Assembly (NCBI GenBank): GCA_036897095.1
Contig: JAYMSP010002412.1
Span: 1-24,460 of the forward strand
DNA: 24,460 bases
From: Plantago elongata
Taxonomy: Eukaryota > Streptophyta > Magnoliopsida > Lamiales > Plantaginaceae
Reading direction: 5' to 3'
Position 1 is the first letter of the stretch; every line of letters starts with the position of its first letter. The notes under the pieces are model-generated. The model was not told where the DNA came from and did not search any database. It saw only the letters and a list, made by a program, of their open reading frames with translations. The position numbers were made by a program, and so were the translations under genes. This document shows, one piece after another, positions 9,750-20,819 of the stretch.

Positions 9750-11060
9750 AAGACTCTCTAGATTTCCTAAGAAAAGAAATAAACTAACAAGTAAGTTTAA
9801 ATCCTAAGACATGAGACTACCATTGAAATAAATTAACTCTAGAAATGCAAAAGACTCAATGTCACACCAACATTCATAGCAAGACACACATAAGATCAAA
9901 AAATTCATTTCCAAAGTAAATAGAACTTAGGTCTAACAGTGCAATCCCTCTCAGGTATGTAAGATGTATATCTGATTCGCTCTCACTCCTGGAAGTGTTC
10001 AACATGGGTCACACTCAAGAATATAGGAAGTAAGAAAGGTGATTTTCATCACTAGGTGCCCCAAATATCTCATGCTTTGCACTAGACCGGATTGGATCGG
10101 AAGGGACTTTCTTCTTCTTTTTGTTGGAACTTCGGCCAGTAGTATATTTCACATCTATGCTTCCAAATTTGTTCCACATTTTTTGACAATACCATCATGC
10201 TAATCAATTGGTCACTTTAGACTCTTTTGGTCTCCATTTTTTGGCAGTGTCTGTTTTACCAAAGTCCGCACTTTTGTGCCTGTTAGTTTTGTATACGCAT
10301 CCATCAACCCTCATGAATCGTTGGTCAATATTGGATAGTATCTGGGCATGCCCAACATGACAACGGTGACGACTAGCACCACATATACACTCCAAGACAA
10401 TTCATGCAACCTTGAAAAGAGAAATCATATCATAAGTACATCTTCTTTGCTTTAACACATCAATCCATCATGGTGGGTAAAACATCCACATATCAGAAGC
10501 CTCCTCCCCATACTTGTTCTTTAAAATGAGTTTGGCACATCGAGTGAATATTCAACAAAGTTCATGCCGTGCGTTATCCACAATCCAATCAAGTGCACAT
10601 GAGTATGATGAGGCCCAAACAAGAGAGTTTGTTCTTCCCAAATTTAAACTCTCAGTCACCAGAACAATCTTTTTTTCATCGGCTAAGGATCCTCACGGCT
10701 TTTGGATCATACTGCTAAACATAATTTCTATATACAACATAAACGAAACTAGCCAATACTTAAGCATGCATTCTATTAATAGCTAAATGATCAAATAAAA
10801 CGTAAGCATCAAGGAGTTTATGTACATGCAATAGACGCACTTTTCTTGGGAGACAGACTAGACACAACAACAAACTGACTCCAAAAAAAAAAGAAAATAA
10901 AAACAAGACTGGCACATGAAAAGATATACACACACAGATGTGACACAAATATATAAGGATAAGTACTCGAAAGCTGGCTCCCTCCCCAAACCTAGACTAG
11001 AGATGGTCCCCAGTGGATAGTCTATAAAGAAAGAAGGCTGAAAGAGTCCTTCCCTAAAAC
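9750..11060 (-). mobile_element. Tat-like 3' segment, arm B of an inverted pair
   Basis: Minus-strand internal region leading into the LTR fragment at 9413-9711. Positions 9750-9995 match copy 1 (3485-3735). Positions 10085-11050 match arm A in inverse. A second purine-rich tract (GGTTTGGGGAGGGAG on the minus strand, near 10983-10997) equals that near 8287 in arm A. Read minus, the order is: purine tract, non-coding block, unknown protein-like segment, non-coding block, hairpin, PPT, LTR. This order gives the orientation of the whole unit. The boundary with the next region at about 11060-11100 is approximate. Confidence 0.5.
10198..10630 (-). pseudogene. Unknown protein-like segment, copy B
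   Basis: The minus strand gives WASSYSCALDWIVDNARH, then KNKYGEEASDMWMFYPP, then an open frame of 63 residues at 10204-10395 (LECICGASRHRC, RFMRVDGCVYK, KKWRPKESKVTN). It is the partner of the segment at 8640-9050 and somewhat better preserved. I do not recognise the product. Its position between two purine-rich tracts near the 3' end of a Tat-like element suggests an extra ORF downstream of pol, or a captured host fragment. It is interrupted by stops. Confidence 0.4.
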
Positions 11061-11100
11061 GCGGGGTTGATGCTATCCATTATAAAATAGTAACGATCCC

Positions 11101-11679
11101 TCGCATCCTTCCTGCTAAGGTTTACGATTTGGTGCCCATGTTTAGCTCCTCTCTTCATGTTTCCTTGGGTTACCACTAGATGTCCATGAGTTCTATAACA
11201 ACTCAAAGGTTTACAACAAGTTGTATGATGGCGTTGAGGAAACGTACATCAGGTCCAAAGTTCAAGGTTCAAAAATTTACCTTGATTGTGACATTTTCTG
11301 CAAAATCTTCGGTCTCAAGAATCGTGGGAAGGATTTTGAGATCAACACTAAGGACAAAATTCTGAATGATAGTGTCCGAGTGTTGTATGAAGATGCTTCA
11401 AATGACAAGGTTGAAGATTGTAAATATACCTTCATTCTGGGAGACATCAGAACAAGGCATTTGTTCGACCACTGGGACGTCTTGGCATATTTACTTCATA
11501 GATGCTTCGATGGAAACAAATGTGGAATTGACCAGATAAGTCTGGAGAGGTGGATAACGGTGAGCATACTTCGAAATCAGATGAATGCGCAGGAAAACTT
11601 CTTTAATTGGGGCAAGTACGCCTTTCTGAAGTTTTTTCAAAAGGTCAGAGAGTTTGAACATTGTGAAGAACTGTGTTGA
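11101..11679 (+). pseudogene. Domain resembling the 'putative plant transposon protein' / env-like ORF
   Basis: A plus-strand frame open from about 11180 to 11679 encodes EFYNNSKVYNKLYDGVEE, then SKIYLDCDIFCKIFGL, then HLFDHWDVLAYLLHR and QISLERWITVSIL. This layout (an EFY start, a short strand ending with IFGL, then a helical segment) resembles the plant domain annotated as putative plant transposon protein, found in the extra ORF of SIRE-type copia elements. The frame before 11180 is broken. Other copia marks downstream, a PPT and LTR at 15868-15883, support an element 3' end. The family assignment is from memory of the pattern and needs a profile search. Confidence 0.45.
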
Positions 11680-11699
11680 TACCAAGGGTAACATGCACT

Positions 11700-14042
11700 A
11701 TGGACTAACGATTTGCTATATTTTGTAGATGTCCAAAGTTGTGCTCAAAGAGTAGAGTGACATTCCCGTTACCAATAGCATGTACAAACACGACTATGAG
11801 AAAGCAACCAAGAAGGCTGCTAAGGAAATTTTGGTAAAGAAGGGAGATGTTGTTTCTGAAGAGGTTCCAAAGAAACCAAGGACTTAGAAAAGGAGGTCAA
11901 CAAGTAAAACCTAAGTGAAAGTGGCTCTTGTTGATGCTCAACCATCTGGAGACAATGACCAAGGGGATGTGGTTCATGTCATTAGTCCTATCCAGAAAGA
12001 CCCTCTTTCTATTACCAGATCAGGTAGCACTAGTAAGATGCATGTTCTCCCCGTGAATGATAAGAATTTGATCGATGAGTCGGTTCCTGGTGATGACATT
12101 TAAGACTTATATGATTATATGTCTCTTGCCCAAGTCATCAAGAGATCCCGAATAGAGACACATGGTGGAACTTCTAGCTCCTCTGAAGAAACGGATAAAG
12201 ATTGTTGAACAAGCACCTAACAAACAAATATATGGATAAGTTGCACTCAAGCCGGTGAATGATGGCTTGAAGGATCGTGACATAGTGATGGCGGATTCCG
12301 ACATTGCCTCCACACTACAGTTGCCAACAAACTTGAATGCTGAAGAAATTCTTGCTTTGAAGCAGGTTCCTCAGCTCTCTAAGAGAGATCAAACTGAGAC
12401 TGGGTACTCAGAATGATCAAGTAGAGGAAAGGTTCGAAGTAACAGAAACTGCAAACAAAGATATGGAAGCCAATTTTCCTGAAGACATTCAGGCTAATTT
12501 GGAGACGTCAACATAGGGGGAAGCATAAATGCAGAACTCTATGAATGAAGATGAGGTTCCCACAACCTCAACACATTAAGAAATAGAACCTGTGATATAG
12601 GCTCCAACTGAGAATGAAAACGAGGTGGTTTCACAACCACAAAAACAAGACAATCCAGAAACTACCAAAGTTCCTGAGGAAAATATTGATGAACCTTCTT
12701 CGAAGGTTCTTTCAGAAGTAGAAGTGAATGGGAAAGATGTTGCGACCACCCTAATACTTATAGAAATTGATGATGCTAAGAAGGCAAAATCTCCATAAAG
12801 GTTGCTAGATACCACACCGGTTTCTGAGGAAGTTGTTTCTGAGCTTCCAATTACGGAAGTTCAACTAGAAAGAAAGGTTGTTGAGGGACATACAATCAAG
12901 TCTCCACCTCACAACATGGTATTTGAGGCATCAATTGCTCAAGAAGTTCAAGTCTCAGAGCCTAGTGTATCTACAAAAGCTCAAGTTGATGTGCCAATAA
13001 TCATTGTGACTCCACAATTGTTTTATTCAAAGTTTTCCATACCGTCACCCTCAAGAAACATCTCAAGTATTTTAAGCTATGGCAAAATCTTCGACGTGCT
13101 GATCTTACATAAATTGCCCTGGTGATCGATCATAAAGAACGAAGAGCGAGCTTTCAATCTAGAAAACTACGTCCATACTCTTTTCCCTACAGAGTTGTAC
13201 TCTCAAAACACTTTGTTGAATGAAGACTTCTTAGATGAAGTGGCACATAAACTAGTAGCAGCTTTTCAAGCTGGTGATAAGCAAACCAGAGAGCATATTG
13301 TTTTTTGACCCTACATTGCCTAAGTCCTTAAGAATATATGCTTCCGAACATGGAGAAGTCAATGGGCGTTTGGTCACACTTCCTGATGTGATCAACTTGG
13401 TATTTGAAGATGAGGAATAAATCGACGAGAATGACTTCCAAGGCCCTCCTTCAGAAAATCACAAGGACTGTTGGGATTGCTCAAGGCAATGTTGGTTCTA
13501 GAGCACAACAACATACTCCAACAAATACGCAGAAGACACAACTTTCATCACCAAAGTCTCAATCACCTTCTAATCAACAGCAACAAGCCTCCCTGGAACT
13601 GGCTGAGAAGGCTGCTCAACTAGAAGAGCAAATAGCAGTTGTTGAACTTCGAGTTAAATAACTTAAAAAGTTGTTGGAAGAAAAAATAAGACTCACTATG
13701 TCCGTCCCAGATTGAAGAGAAGCAGGCCCGAATACTGAAATTTGAGGCAGAGAACAACAAGGAAAGGAAATCCTTGAAGAAAAACAAAAGCTAAAGCGAT
13801 ACATTGAGGTCGCAGTTGTTGAGTTAGATACCTTGATGACTAATGATATTGAGCATGATGCTAAGGCTGCATCAGATAAGCAGTTGCCATCATCTTCTAC
13901 CAAAGGCAAAGGCAAAGTTGTCGGTCTGGACACAATTGATGAAGAAGAAGATGATGATCACATTTATGTGTCAACTGATAAAGATACAGATTTTGCAGAT
14001 CCTATAGATGATGATCTTGCCACTTTTCACCTGAAAAGGTAA
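11700..14042 (+). pseudogene. Low-complexity and coiled-coil continuation of the env-like ORF
   Basis: Plus-strand frames, broken by several stops (for example at 11887-11889 and 12103), encode lysine-rich, then serine/valine/glutamate-rich protein with repeated short patterns such as PTTEN and VPEEN. Positions 13139-13420 give a more globular stretch (LENYVHTLFPTELYS). Positions 13590-13850 encode a coiled coil (ELAEKAAQLEEQIAVVELRVK, broken by a stop after it). The C-terminus at 13830-14042 is acidic (DEEEDDD) and ends at TAA 14040. Overall this is one long decayed reading region of about 950 codons together with the domain at 11101-11679. I see no transmembrane segment or fusion-type motif, so 'env-like' is a positional name only. 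Confidence 0.4.
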
Positions 14043-15867
14043 TTGTTAGCACCAAACATCTTCTTTAGTGCAACTTCCACGAGACGCGATGTTGAATAAA
14101 TGGGAAGATTCACATCATTGTAAAACTCATAAATGAGTTAGTTGAGCAAGATGCTAGAGTACATGCATCTGTCCCTCCATAAATGAAGCCTATTTTTGGA
14201 CTCTGACTGAACAGAGTTACAAGCATTGCACTTTCTTAGAAAGATCTAGGCATGATCATGGATGAGGATTGCAACAATGCAAACAAAGCCTTGGACGAGG
14301 CATATTATGCAGAACTACAGAAGCTTGTGCAAGTCCACAACAACATACAGAGCAATTTTGACTCTCTCTCACATTCCTCGCGGTTTTGAGTCAGTCAATC
14401 ATGACAATGGGGGAAGATGCTACAATGGCCCAAAAAGGCAAAGGGAAGAAAAGAAAACAACCCTCCACAATTCAAGCTCCAAAGAAGGACACAACTTCTG
14501 AACTCAAGGTTTCTGAACCAAGAGTTTTAACAAGACTTAAAAGCAAGGTAAACAGGGGATCCAAGTCCCTTGTGATATCTGAACAAGAAGAAGAAAAATA
14601 AGAAGGAGAGTTCATTGGTCAGGATAGTTGCAAGTCTCCTATGCAAAATATTCATGATGATCACCCTCTCCAGAGAAGAAGAAGGAGAAGAGTGGAAAGC
14701 CTACCTGAACCACCTTCAGCAGTAAGACCATTGGCTGCTAAGACCCCTTCTAGAATTACCAAGTCGATCCAAGGTGGATATTCCAGCACATCCCCCAGGA
14801 ATGAGGAGATACCCAAGGAGAAAAGGCTCAATAGAAAAAGGCGAAGGGATATATAGTTTGGTAGGAATCAAGAGAAAGAACATGAAGAAAGGTCAGTTGT
14901 TGCCCAGATTGAGTATGTCAAAATTGATGACAGTCAATCAGCCTACTATGTGTATACATCTCCAAAATGGTTATTGGATTGTGGAACATAAGCATCTACT
15001 TTTGAACAAAAAGTTTCCAACTCATATTTATGATCAACTTATGGCATGGAGAACTGATAAGCCCACACTGCTAAATCCAAAGCATGTGAAAGGCATGGCT
15101 TGACTTTGCAGTTCTCAAGTGAAATGCATCAATGGAAAAATCACTAGACTTTGTGTGTTCATATAACCTACATCAAACAGAAAAATTTAGGTGTTCATCC
15201 TTATCAGTCCTTCTACATAAATGCTGATGAATATCTGGATGACATTGCATACTTGGTATTATTTACAAGTATTTTGATCTATCTGAGCTAAGGGTAAATC
15301 ATGCATGGGTATGGGGAAAGTACTACTGGGTCAAGCACATTTTGTAAGCATGAACAAAGATCCTGATAAGAGCTATAGAGACATGTGGATTAGCCAGAAA
15401 GACAGAGCTCTCTATGAAAAGGCTTCTCAATGATTATGCTGAAGACTGCAGGACCTTTGTTAATCAAATCAAGTGATCTAGAGAGGCTGTTGAAGAACTT
15501 GAGGTTGTTGAGTACCCAAGTGTTTTTGAAGACTTAGTTATTAGAATGTTTACTTGGAGCTTGGACTCTGCTATTACTCTAATTAAGTTAAGTAATTTTT
15601 TACCACTTTTTTTATTGTTCTTTAATCGATCAATTTTTGTAGAAGTTATCTTGTGTTCTGTAAATGTTTCTATGTAATGAACCTACTCTTAGATACCTTT
15701 AATAGAAGATAACTTGTCTGCAAATATCACTTCTTGTGATTGGTTGATGTTTACTTTCTGCACTTAATTATCTGATTGAATATCTTTGGAAATGATTAAG
15801 TGGTGGATTATTTTCACTTCCATGTTTGTAATTAATAAGACTTTGAGATAGTCATGGTTGACTGATC
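14043..15867 (+). pseudogene. Decayed basic ORF and 3' non-coding region before the copia PPT
   Basis: Positions 14380-15100 encode a lysine/arginine-rich stretch (GKGKKRKQPS near 14430, RRRRRVES near 14680) in shifting frames. Positions 15170-15260 give GVHPYQSFYINADEYLDDI, which is well ordered but which I do not recognise. After about 15590 the sequence is AT-rich without coding potential. It ends with AAAAAGGAGGAAA. The region is probably a second reading part of the same copia-type element, or a captured fragment. There is no integrase, RT or RNase H motif, so pol lies elsewhere or was never present. Confidence 0.35.
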
Positions 15868-15880
15868 AAAAAGGAGGAAA
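15868..15880 (+). promoter_or_regulatory. Polypurine tract of the copia-type element
   Basis: AAAAAGGAGGAAA lies directly before TGTTAG at 15883, the usual position and composition of a plant copia PPT. It sets the LTR start and the plus orientation of the element. Confidence 0.7.
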
Positions 15881-15882
15881 TT

Positions 15883-16032
15883 TGTTAGTAATATCTGTTT
15901 AGTATTTTGATCAATCACCATATGATTTATCTAGTACAGAAAGGTGACTAGTACTCTTAGTTCATTTGGACATTGTGAAAGATGAAATCACTTTGTATGT
16001 TAGTTTAGTAAATCTTGTAATAGGATTTTTAG
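15883..16032 (+). mobile_element. Copia 3' LTR, first 150 bases, interrupted
   Basis: Begins TGTTAGTAATATC after the PPT and matches the LTR at 636-1 (minus), for example around GGTGACTAGTACTCT. The match stops at TTTAG 16032, where the gypsy LTR terminus TGTAGCACC begins. The rest of this LTR is not found in the window, so it presumably lies to the right of the gypsy cluster, beyond 24460. Confidence 0.75.
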
Positions 16033-16927
16033 TGTAGCACCCCGTCCGAGTGATACCAGGACGGGGTGCCACCTCTATTGGGTCCCCAACCGCCCGAAGC
16101 GCGGTTGATCGATCAGTGCCAGATAAGGGGAAAGCCATACCCAAAATATAAAACAACCTTATTTATTAACATAATATTGGTAGTTGTACAAAAAAAAGGG
16201 CAGAGTATTTGCCAATACATTCTATTTTTTAAACAAACGAAATACATCAGCGGAAAAAGTTTGGTCCGGTTACTAAATGCCTGGTCATTCTACCCGATCG
16301 TCTACCCTGTTCTCGCAATCCTTACCTGGGGAATGGAAAGAACAAACATGATAGAGAGGGTAAGTCTCAAGACTTAGGGAGTAACATTTTAAAACAAACG
16401 AGAAAACAAACACGGACACTAATTCGAAATAGAGTTCACTTTGGAGAGGATAACACAAAACACTGATCACGCAAAACAGAATCCCGATCCTGGATTTTCA
16501 GAATTTTCACAGATCAGATACCAACCATACACACCACGGAATGGCCACGGAGGGCAACTTGACTACCTTATTACTCCTTCGAGGAGCGACCTCGCAGTCA
16601 GTCGGACGACATGCTTAAGTCCATGTCGGCCCGGTACACGGAACGATATCAACCACCTGAGCCGGTGATACCGTTGGGGCGTCTGGGAATTTGTGGGTAC
16701 AGGAGATATAGCCAAACCGTCGATCTGTTCCGCCCGGCCCAACTATACCAGCTGTCCCTGGGCCCAATCAAAACAATCAAAACAGACCTAAATAGCCACA
16801 CAGGCGTATCACAGGATGCCACGGAGGCATATCACAGTGTGTCGCAGAGGGCTTATCAGTCAGATTACCAAGATCGGATCAAACAGGCAAAATATAACAC
16901 GTACAAAAGACCTTATGGTCATTTATT
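16033..16927 (-). mobile_element. Ty3/gypsy LTR 3' part, minus orientation (arm of large inverted repeat)
   Basis: The first bases, TGTAGCACCCC, are the reverse complement of the LTR end GGGGTGCTACA. There is no PBS outside it, only copia LTR sequence, so this is the 3' LTR of a minus-strand insertion. It matches 18660-19550 in inverse over about 890 bases. Open frames here (for example 16611-17027) are LTR sequence mirrored in the other copies and are not genes. Confidence 0.8.
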
Positions 16928-17382
16928 CACAGTTTCCAACAAGTGTGGAACTGGCGATCACAATACTAAACATAATTACAGAAGGGCAGAACACGACAAC
17001 AATCACTGGTGCCGAGTCGCAGGATGACACTGAAAAATAATATTGCCGAAAGGCGAACTATACAATCAACAGTGATGAACACCAGGTATCCGAGACAAAC
17101 AAGGGTGCCACATGGCGGACAACAAAATGCCGGTTGGCGGGTAACCAATTCAAACAATTTCCGGAGGACGGATACAAAGGACAGACACGGTAACAAAAGA
17201 CAGACAATAACACTAAACAAACACAGAACGCCACATTCGGTTATTAAATCAAAATCATATCAGGGGTCAGAGTCGATCAGAGAGTCAGCGGAATATCGGT
17301 ATGGTCAAACATTCTACAAGTCCTAAAGTTAGGTCAAATATTACGACTAGGCGTAACTGGATATAAAAGCTTAACAATAACA
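16928..17382 (-). mobile_element. Gypsy LTR middle part, minus orientation
   Basis: Matches 22986-23440 in inverse, so it belongs to the same LTR and continues the unit at 16033-16927. It has no counterpart in the truncated 5' LTR at 18660-19550. Confidence 0.7.
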
Positions 17383-18659
17383 GTATGAAGGCACTTATAT
17401 TCCCCAAGGCCTGATGCCGAATAAATGCTCACTTGGAATGAAAGATAAGTGAGGGTCCTCACCTTGATTGGGCCGGTATGCTACGCGGCTTCGTAACCCT
17501 GATACATGGACAATACTACTTAACTTCTTACGCAAGAATAATTTTCCCGTAAAATGCCCCCCAATAGCAATCAGAACAAACAGTAACAAATAGAAAAATA
17601 ATTTATTAATATCTAGTTAATTACATTATTTCCAGATAACATTTCTTCGTATGAATCCTTAGAAAGACTACAATCATGCGTGACCTCATAATTTTTTTCT
17701 AAACTAATAGAAGTTTCTTATAACTACACAGTAACCAGATTCAGACTAAAAAAATTTGGAGCATTTACACAGTACATCACTCGTATTAACTATTTCAAAT
17801 GGTCATACAAGGTCCTCCGCACTATCTAAACATAGTTACTTTTTACTAGCATCTTGATTACTACTCAGCATCTTCCTCCTCCATCAACTTAAGCTCTTCT
17901 AATACACTTCTTCACAGCTAGCTCCGCAACTCAACAAATACACATCATTCCCAATAAACTTCAATCGCATAAGACCTATGCGCATAATGAATCATTAAAA
18001 TGTTTATAAACATGCAGGCTTGCAAATTGAAACTCTAATATACAGGAACGTTTAACAGCACTACTCTAGTGATCCCTAGACTCGACGGAGATTGATATCA
18101 ACAAAGAATATACGCAGGCTCAGTCACATACACCGTATCCTTCCAACACACCAGAATACGCAGGCAACATCAACTAGTATGAATAACAGTATAGATAGGC
18201 GTAACCATATGCATCAAGCATTCCTACTACACAAATGACAAAAATACAGGCAGCATACCCGCAACATATTACTTAGCACACGCACTACCGGCAAGGCAGT
18301 GACCAATAACAGGCTAACCGACACACGCATAAGAACTATCTCGAATGAATAGTAAACTCGACCCCTTAATCATGAATTTAGATAATCGGACAACAATAAA
18401 GTAAATCAAATGCTTAACTTCGAACACAGTTGACAAGCATTGTCATGACCAAGATACTCAGACACACACATAAGCAGTACATACACCCTTACACGCACGC
18501 AGGCCATAGCTAGCAACCTATCCAAGAAATTACAACAATACGCAGACTAAGCAGCATAACGAGACCGACATACAACAACTTAATTAAACTCAGCAGGCTA
18601 AATAATTTAAACAGTACAACAAGATCAACATACCAGCTAAATTAAACGCAGATTACCAT
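17383..18659 (-). mobile_element. Further gypsy LTR sequence or insert, with degenerate repeats
   Basis: Reading minus, the last bases near 18617-18650 (TTTAATTTAGCTGGTATG) match 22955-22972, and the other end joins LTR sequence at 17382. It is therefore either a 1.2 kb LTR segment missing from the 22921 copy or an insertion into this one. It contains irregular copies of CGCAGGC or ACAGGCTA (about 18017, 18115, 18162, 18248, 18312, 18501, 18594) and loosely similar ~80-base units near 18530-18650. No credible coding frame is seen. Confidence 0.45.
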
Positions 18660-19550
18660 AATAAATGACCATAAGGTCTTTTGTACGTGTTATATTTTGC
18701 CTGTTTGATCCGATCCTGGTAATCTGACTGATAAGCCCTCTGCGGCACACTATGATATGCCTCCGTGACATCCTGTGATACGCATGTGTGGCTATTTAGG
18801 TCTGTTTTGACTGTTTTGATTGGGCCCAGGGACAGCAGGTATACTTGGGCCGGGCGGAATGGACCGACGGTTTGTCTATATCTCCTGTACCCACAGATCC
18901 CCGGACGCCCCAACGGTATCACCGGCTTTGGTGGTCGATATCTTTTCGTGTACCGGGCCGACATGGACTTAAGCATATCGTCCGACTAACTGCGAGGTCG
19001 CTCCTCGAAGGAGTAATAAGGTAGTCAAGTTTCCCTCCGTGGCCATACCGTGGTGTGTATGGTTGGTATCTGATCTGTGAAAATTCTGAAAATCTAGGAT
19101 CAGGATTCTGTTTTGCGTGATCAGTGTTATGTGTTTTCCTGTCCGAAGTGTACTCTATTTCGAATTAGTGTCTGTGTTTGTTTTCTCGTTTGTTTTAAAA
19201 TGTTACTCCCTAAGTCTTGAGACTTACCCTCTCTGTCATGTTTATTCTTTCCATTCCCCAAGTATGGATTGCGAGAACAGGGTAGACGATCGGGTAGAAT
19301 GACCAGGCATTTAGTAACCGGACCTGACTTTTTCCGCTGCTGTATTTCGTTTGTTTCAAAAATAGAATGTATTGGCAAATACTTTGCCCTTTTTTTTGTA
19401 CAGCTACCAATATTATTTTAATAAATAAGTTTGTTTATATGGGTATGGCTTTCCCCTTATCCGGCACTGATCGATCAACTGCGCTTCGGGCAGTTGGGGA
19501 CCCCACAGAGGTGGCACCCTGTTCTGGTATCACTCGAACGGGGCGCTACA
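18660..19550 (+). mobile_element. 5' LTR (3' part only) of the gypsy deletion derivative
   Basis: Plus-strand LTR sequence ending GGGGCGCTACA at 19550 and followed at once by a primer-binding site, so it is a 5' LTR. Its promoter half is missing. At 18660 it joins sequence in the opposite orientation, making a large foldback with 16033-16927. The 40-base unit that is multiplied at 23479-23689 occurs here once, at 19201-19240. Without U3 this copy cannot start transcription by itself. Confidence 0.75.
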
Positions 19551-19553
19551 GAG

Positions 19554-19566
19554 TGGTATCATAGCC
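19554..19566 (+). promoter_or_regulatory. Primer-binding site of the gypsy element
   Basis: TGGTATCATAGCC, three bases after the LTR end, differs by one base from the initiator Met-tRNA complement TGGTATCAGAGCC. It is a retroelement signal and not part of a tRNA gene. Confidence 0.75.
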
Positions 19567-19784
19567 TGGCTGGACATGGGAATCCATACCGAATATTTTT
19601 TTAACCTAAAACATAAACCCTCAGGTGAGACCTTTCGGGGGGATCGGGTTGTGTGAAGAGTGTTCGGTAGAATGCGAGTATTATTAAGGAATAGTCTATT
19701 ATTATGTAGTATTCGATATGTTATCGTATCTCTGACTGATCGTTAACTGAGCCATACAACGTCTTCGCATTTCAAACAAACACG
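19567..19784 (+). other. Leader between PBS and gag
   Basis: About 220 bases with no coding signal, including CGGGGGGATCGGG near 19638. This is a normal position for the packaging and leader region of a gypsy element. Confidence 0.5.
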
Positions 19785-20819
19785 ATGTCTGAAACTGATA
19801 GTCCGCAACAGGAAATCCAGGGTGAAGAATTTAACTCACCACCGCTGTCTTCACCCAATAGAGAAGTACCCCCTCAGGCTCCCGGAAAGGGAGGAAACGA
19901 AACCGGAGGAAGCATGGAGGAAATGCTATCCTTTTGGATCTTTCTCACTCAGCAGTGGCAGAATCAACAGCTGATGACTACTACGACTCAGTCGTCAGCC
20001 GTACAGAGCGACGACCAAGTACTGGAACGCTTCCTTAGGTTTAATCCTCCAGTGTTCTTCGGAGAAACTGATTATAAGAAAGCGGATGAATTTCTAACCT
20101 AGCTAGAGAAGGTTAAGTACGCAACCTACTGGTTAGAGGAAGCTGCAAGAAACTGGTGGGTACTGGTAGACCGAAGATGGAAGCAAGAAGGCACCCCCTA
20201 GACGTGGAAGAATTTTGTGCAAGAGTTTAATGATAAATTTGTGCCTGAGGTGATACGAAATGCCCGAGAACGGGAATTTCTAGAACTGATCCAGGGGAAT
20301 AGGAACGTGAGTGAATATGAAGCAGAGTTTTCTTGCCTGATTCAATATGCTCCCCATTACTGGGATAATGAGAAGTGGAAGATCCGCAAGTTTGTGGAAG
20401 GCCTGAGATTGGAATTACGTCGGGCCTTGGTTTCGGTAAATCATGAAATTTATGTCAAGGCTATGGAGAAATTTTTGCAGGTGGAAGCGAAATTTAAGGA
20501 AATCAGGAAGCTTGAGGAGCGGGTCAAGAGGAATCGACCTGAGAATTCCTCGTCCCCTGACCAGCGTCCGGCGAAAGCTAGATTCCTGGAGCAAGCCAGA
20601 GAAAACCCTCGCCCACAAGAGAGTAATGTTAACTCTCGACGACACCCTGAGACAAGGATGGAGTGTAAATATTGTACACGTATTGGACACACTAAGGAAA
20701 ACTATTGGAGAAAGACTGGGAAATGTTTTAGGTGTGGTAGCTCCGAGCACAGTATTGCTCAATGTCCACAATATGACTGGACCACCTCAAGGTCAAGGAA
20801 GGCCCTAAGAAAGGACTAA
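19785..20819 (+). pseudogene. Tekay/Del-type gypsy gag, two in-frame stops
   Basis: Gag forms the particle and packages RNA. One frame runs from ATG 19785 (MSETDSPQQEI) to TAA 20817-20819, 345 codons, but has TAG at codon 106 (20100-20102) and codon 139 (20199-20201). Domains in order: a proline- and glycine-rich N-terminus, FLRFNPPVFFGETDY at about codons 84-98, the gag core with RNWW at 122-125 and WTWKNFVQEF at about 140, a charged linker at about 235-290, then two zinc knuckles at codons 294-307 and 314-327. The first knuckle ends in Tyr (codon 307) where the family has Cys; the second is intact (CX2CX4HX4C). The stretch between codons 105 and 110 is shorter than in relatives, suggesting a small in-frame deletion. 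It is flanked by a PBS upstream and an integrase remnant downstream. Confidence 0.85.

Noticed and set aside
12576-12815. Minus-strand serine-rich frame
   Set aside because: Antisense of the glutamate/proline-rich low-complexity part of the plus-strand reading region.
16611-17027. 138-codon plus-strand frame and its minus-strand counterpart at 18653-18976
   Set aside because: Both are the same LTR sequence read in equivalent directions, with no known protein features and low coding likelihood.
19554-19566. tRNA-like sequence
   Set aside because: It is a 13-base primer-binding site after an LTR end. There is no cloverleaf around it, so no tRNA gene.
20415-20808. Open frames of 80-121 codons overlapping gag on both strands
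   Set aside because: Shadow frames of the gag coding region, which carries the recognisable gag core and zinc knuckles in a different frame.
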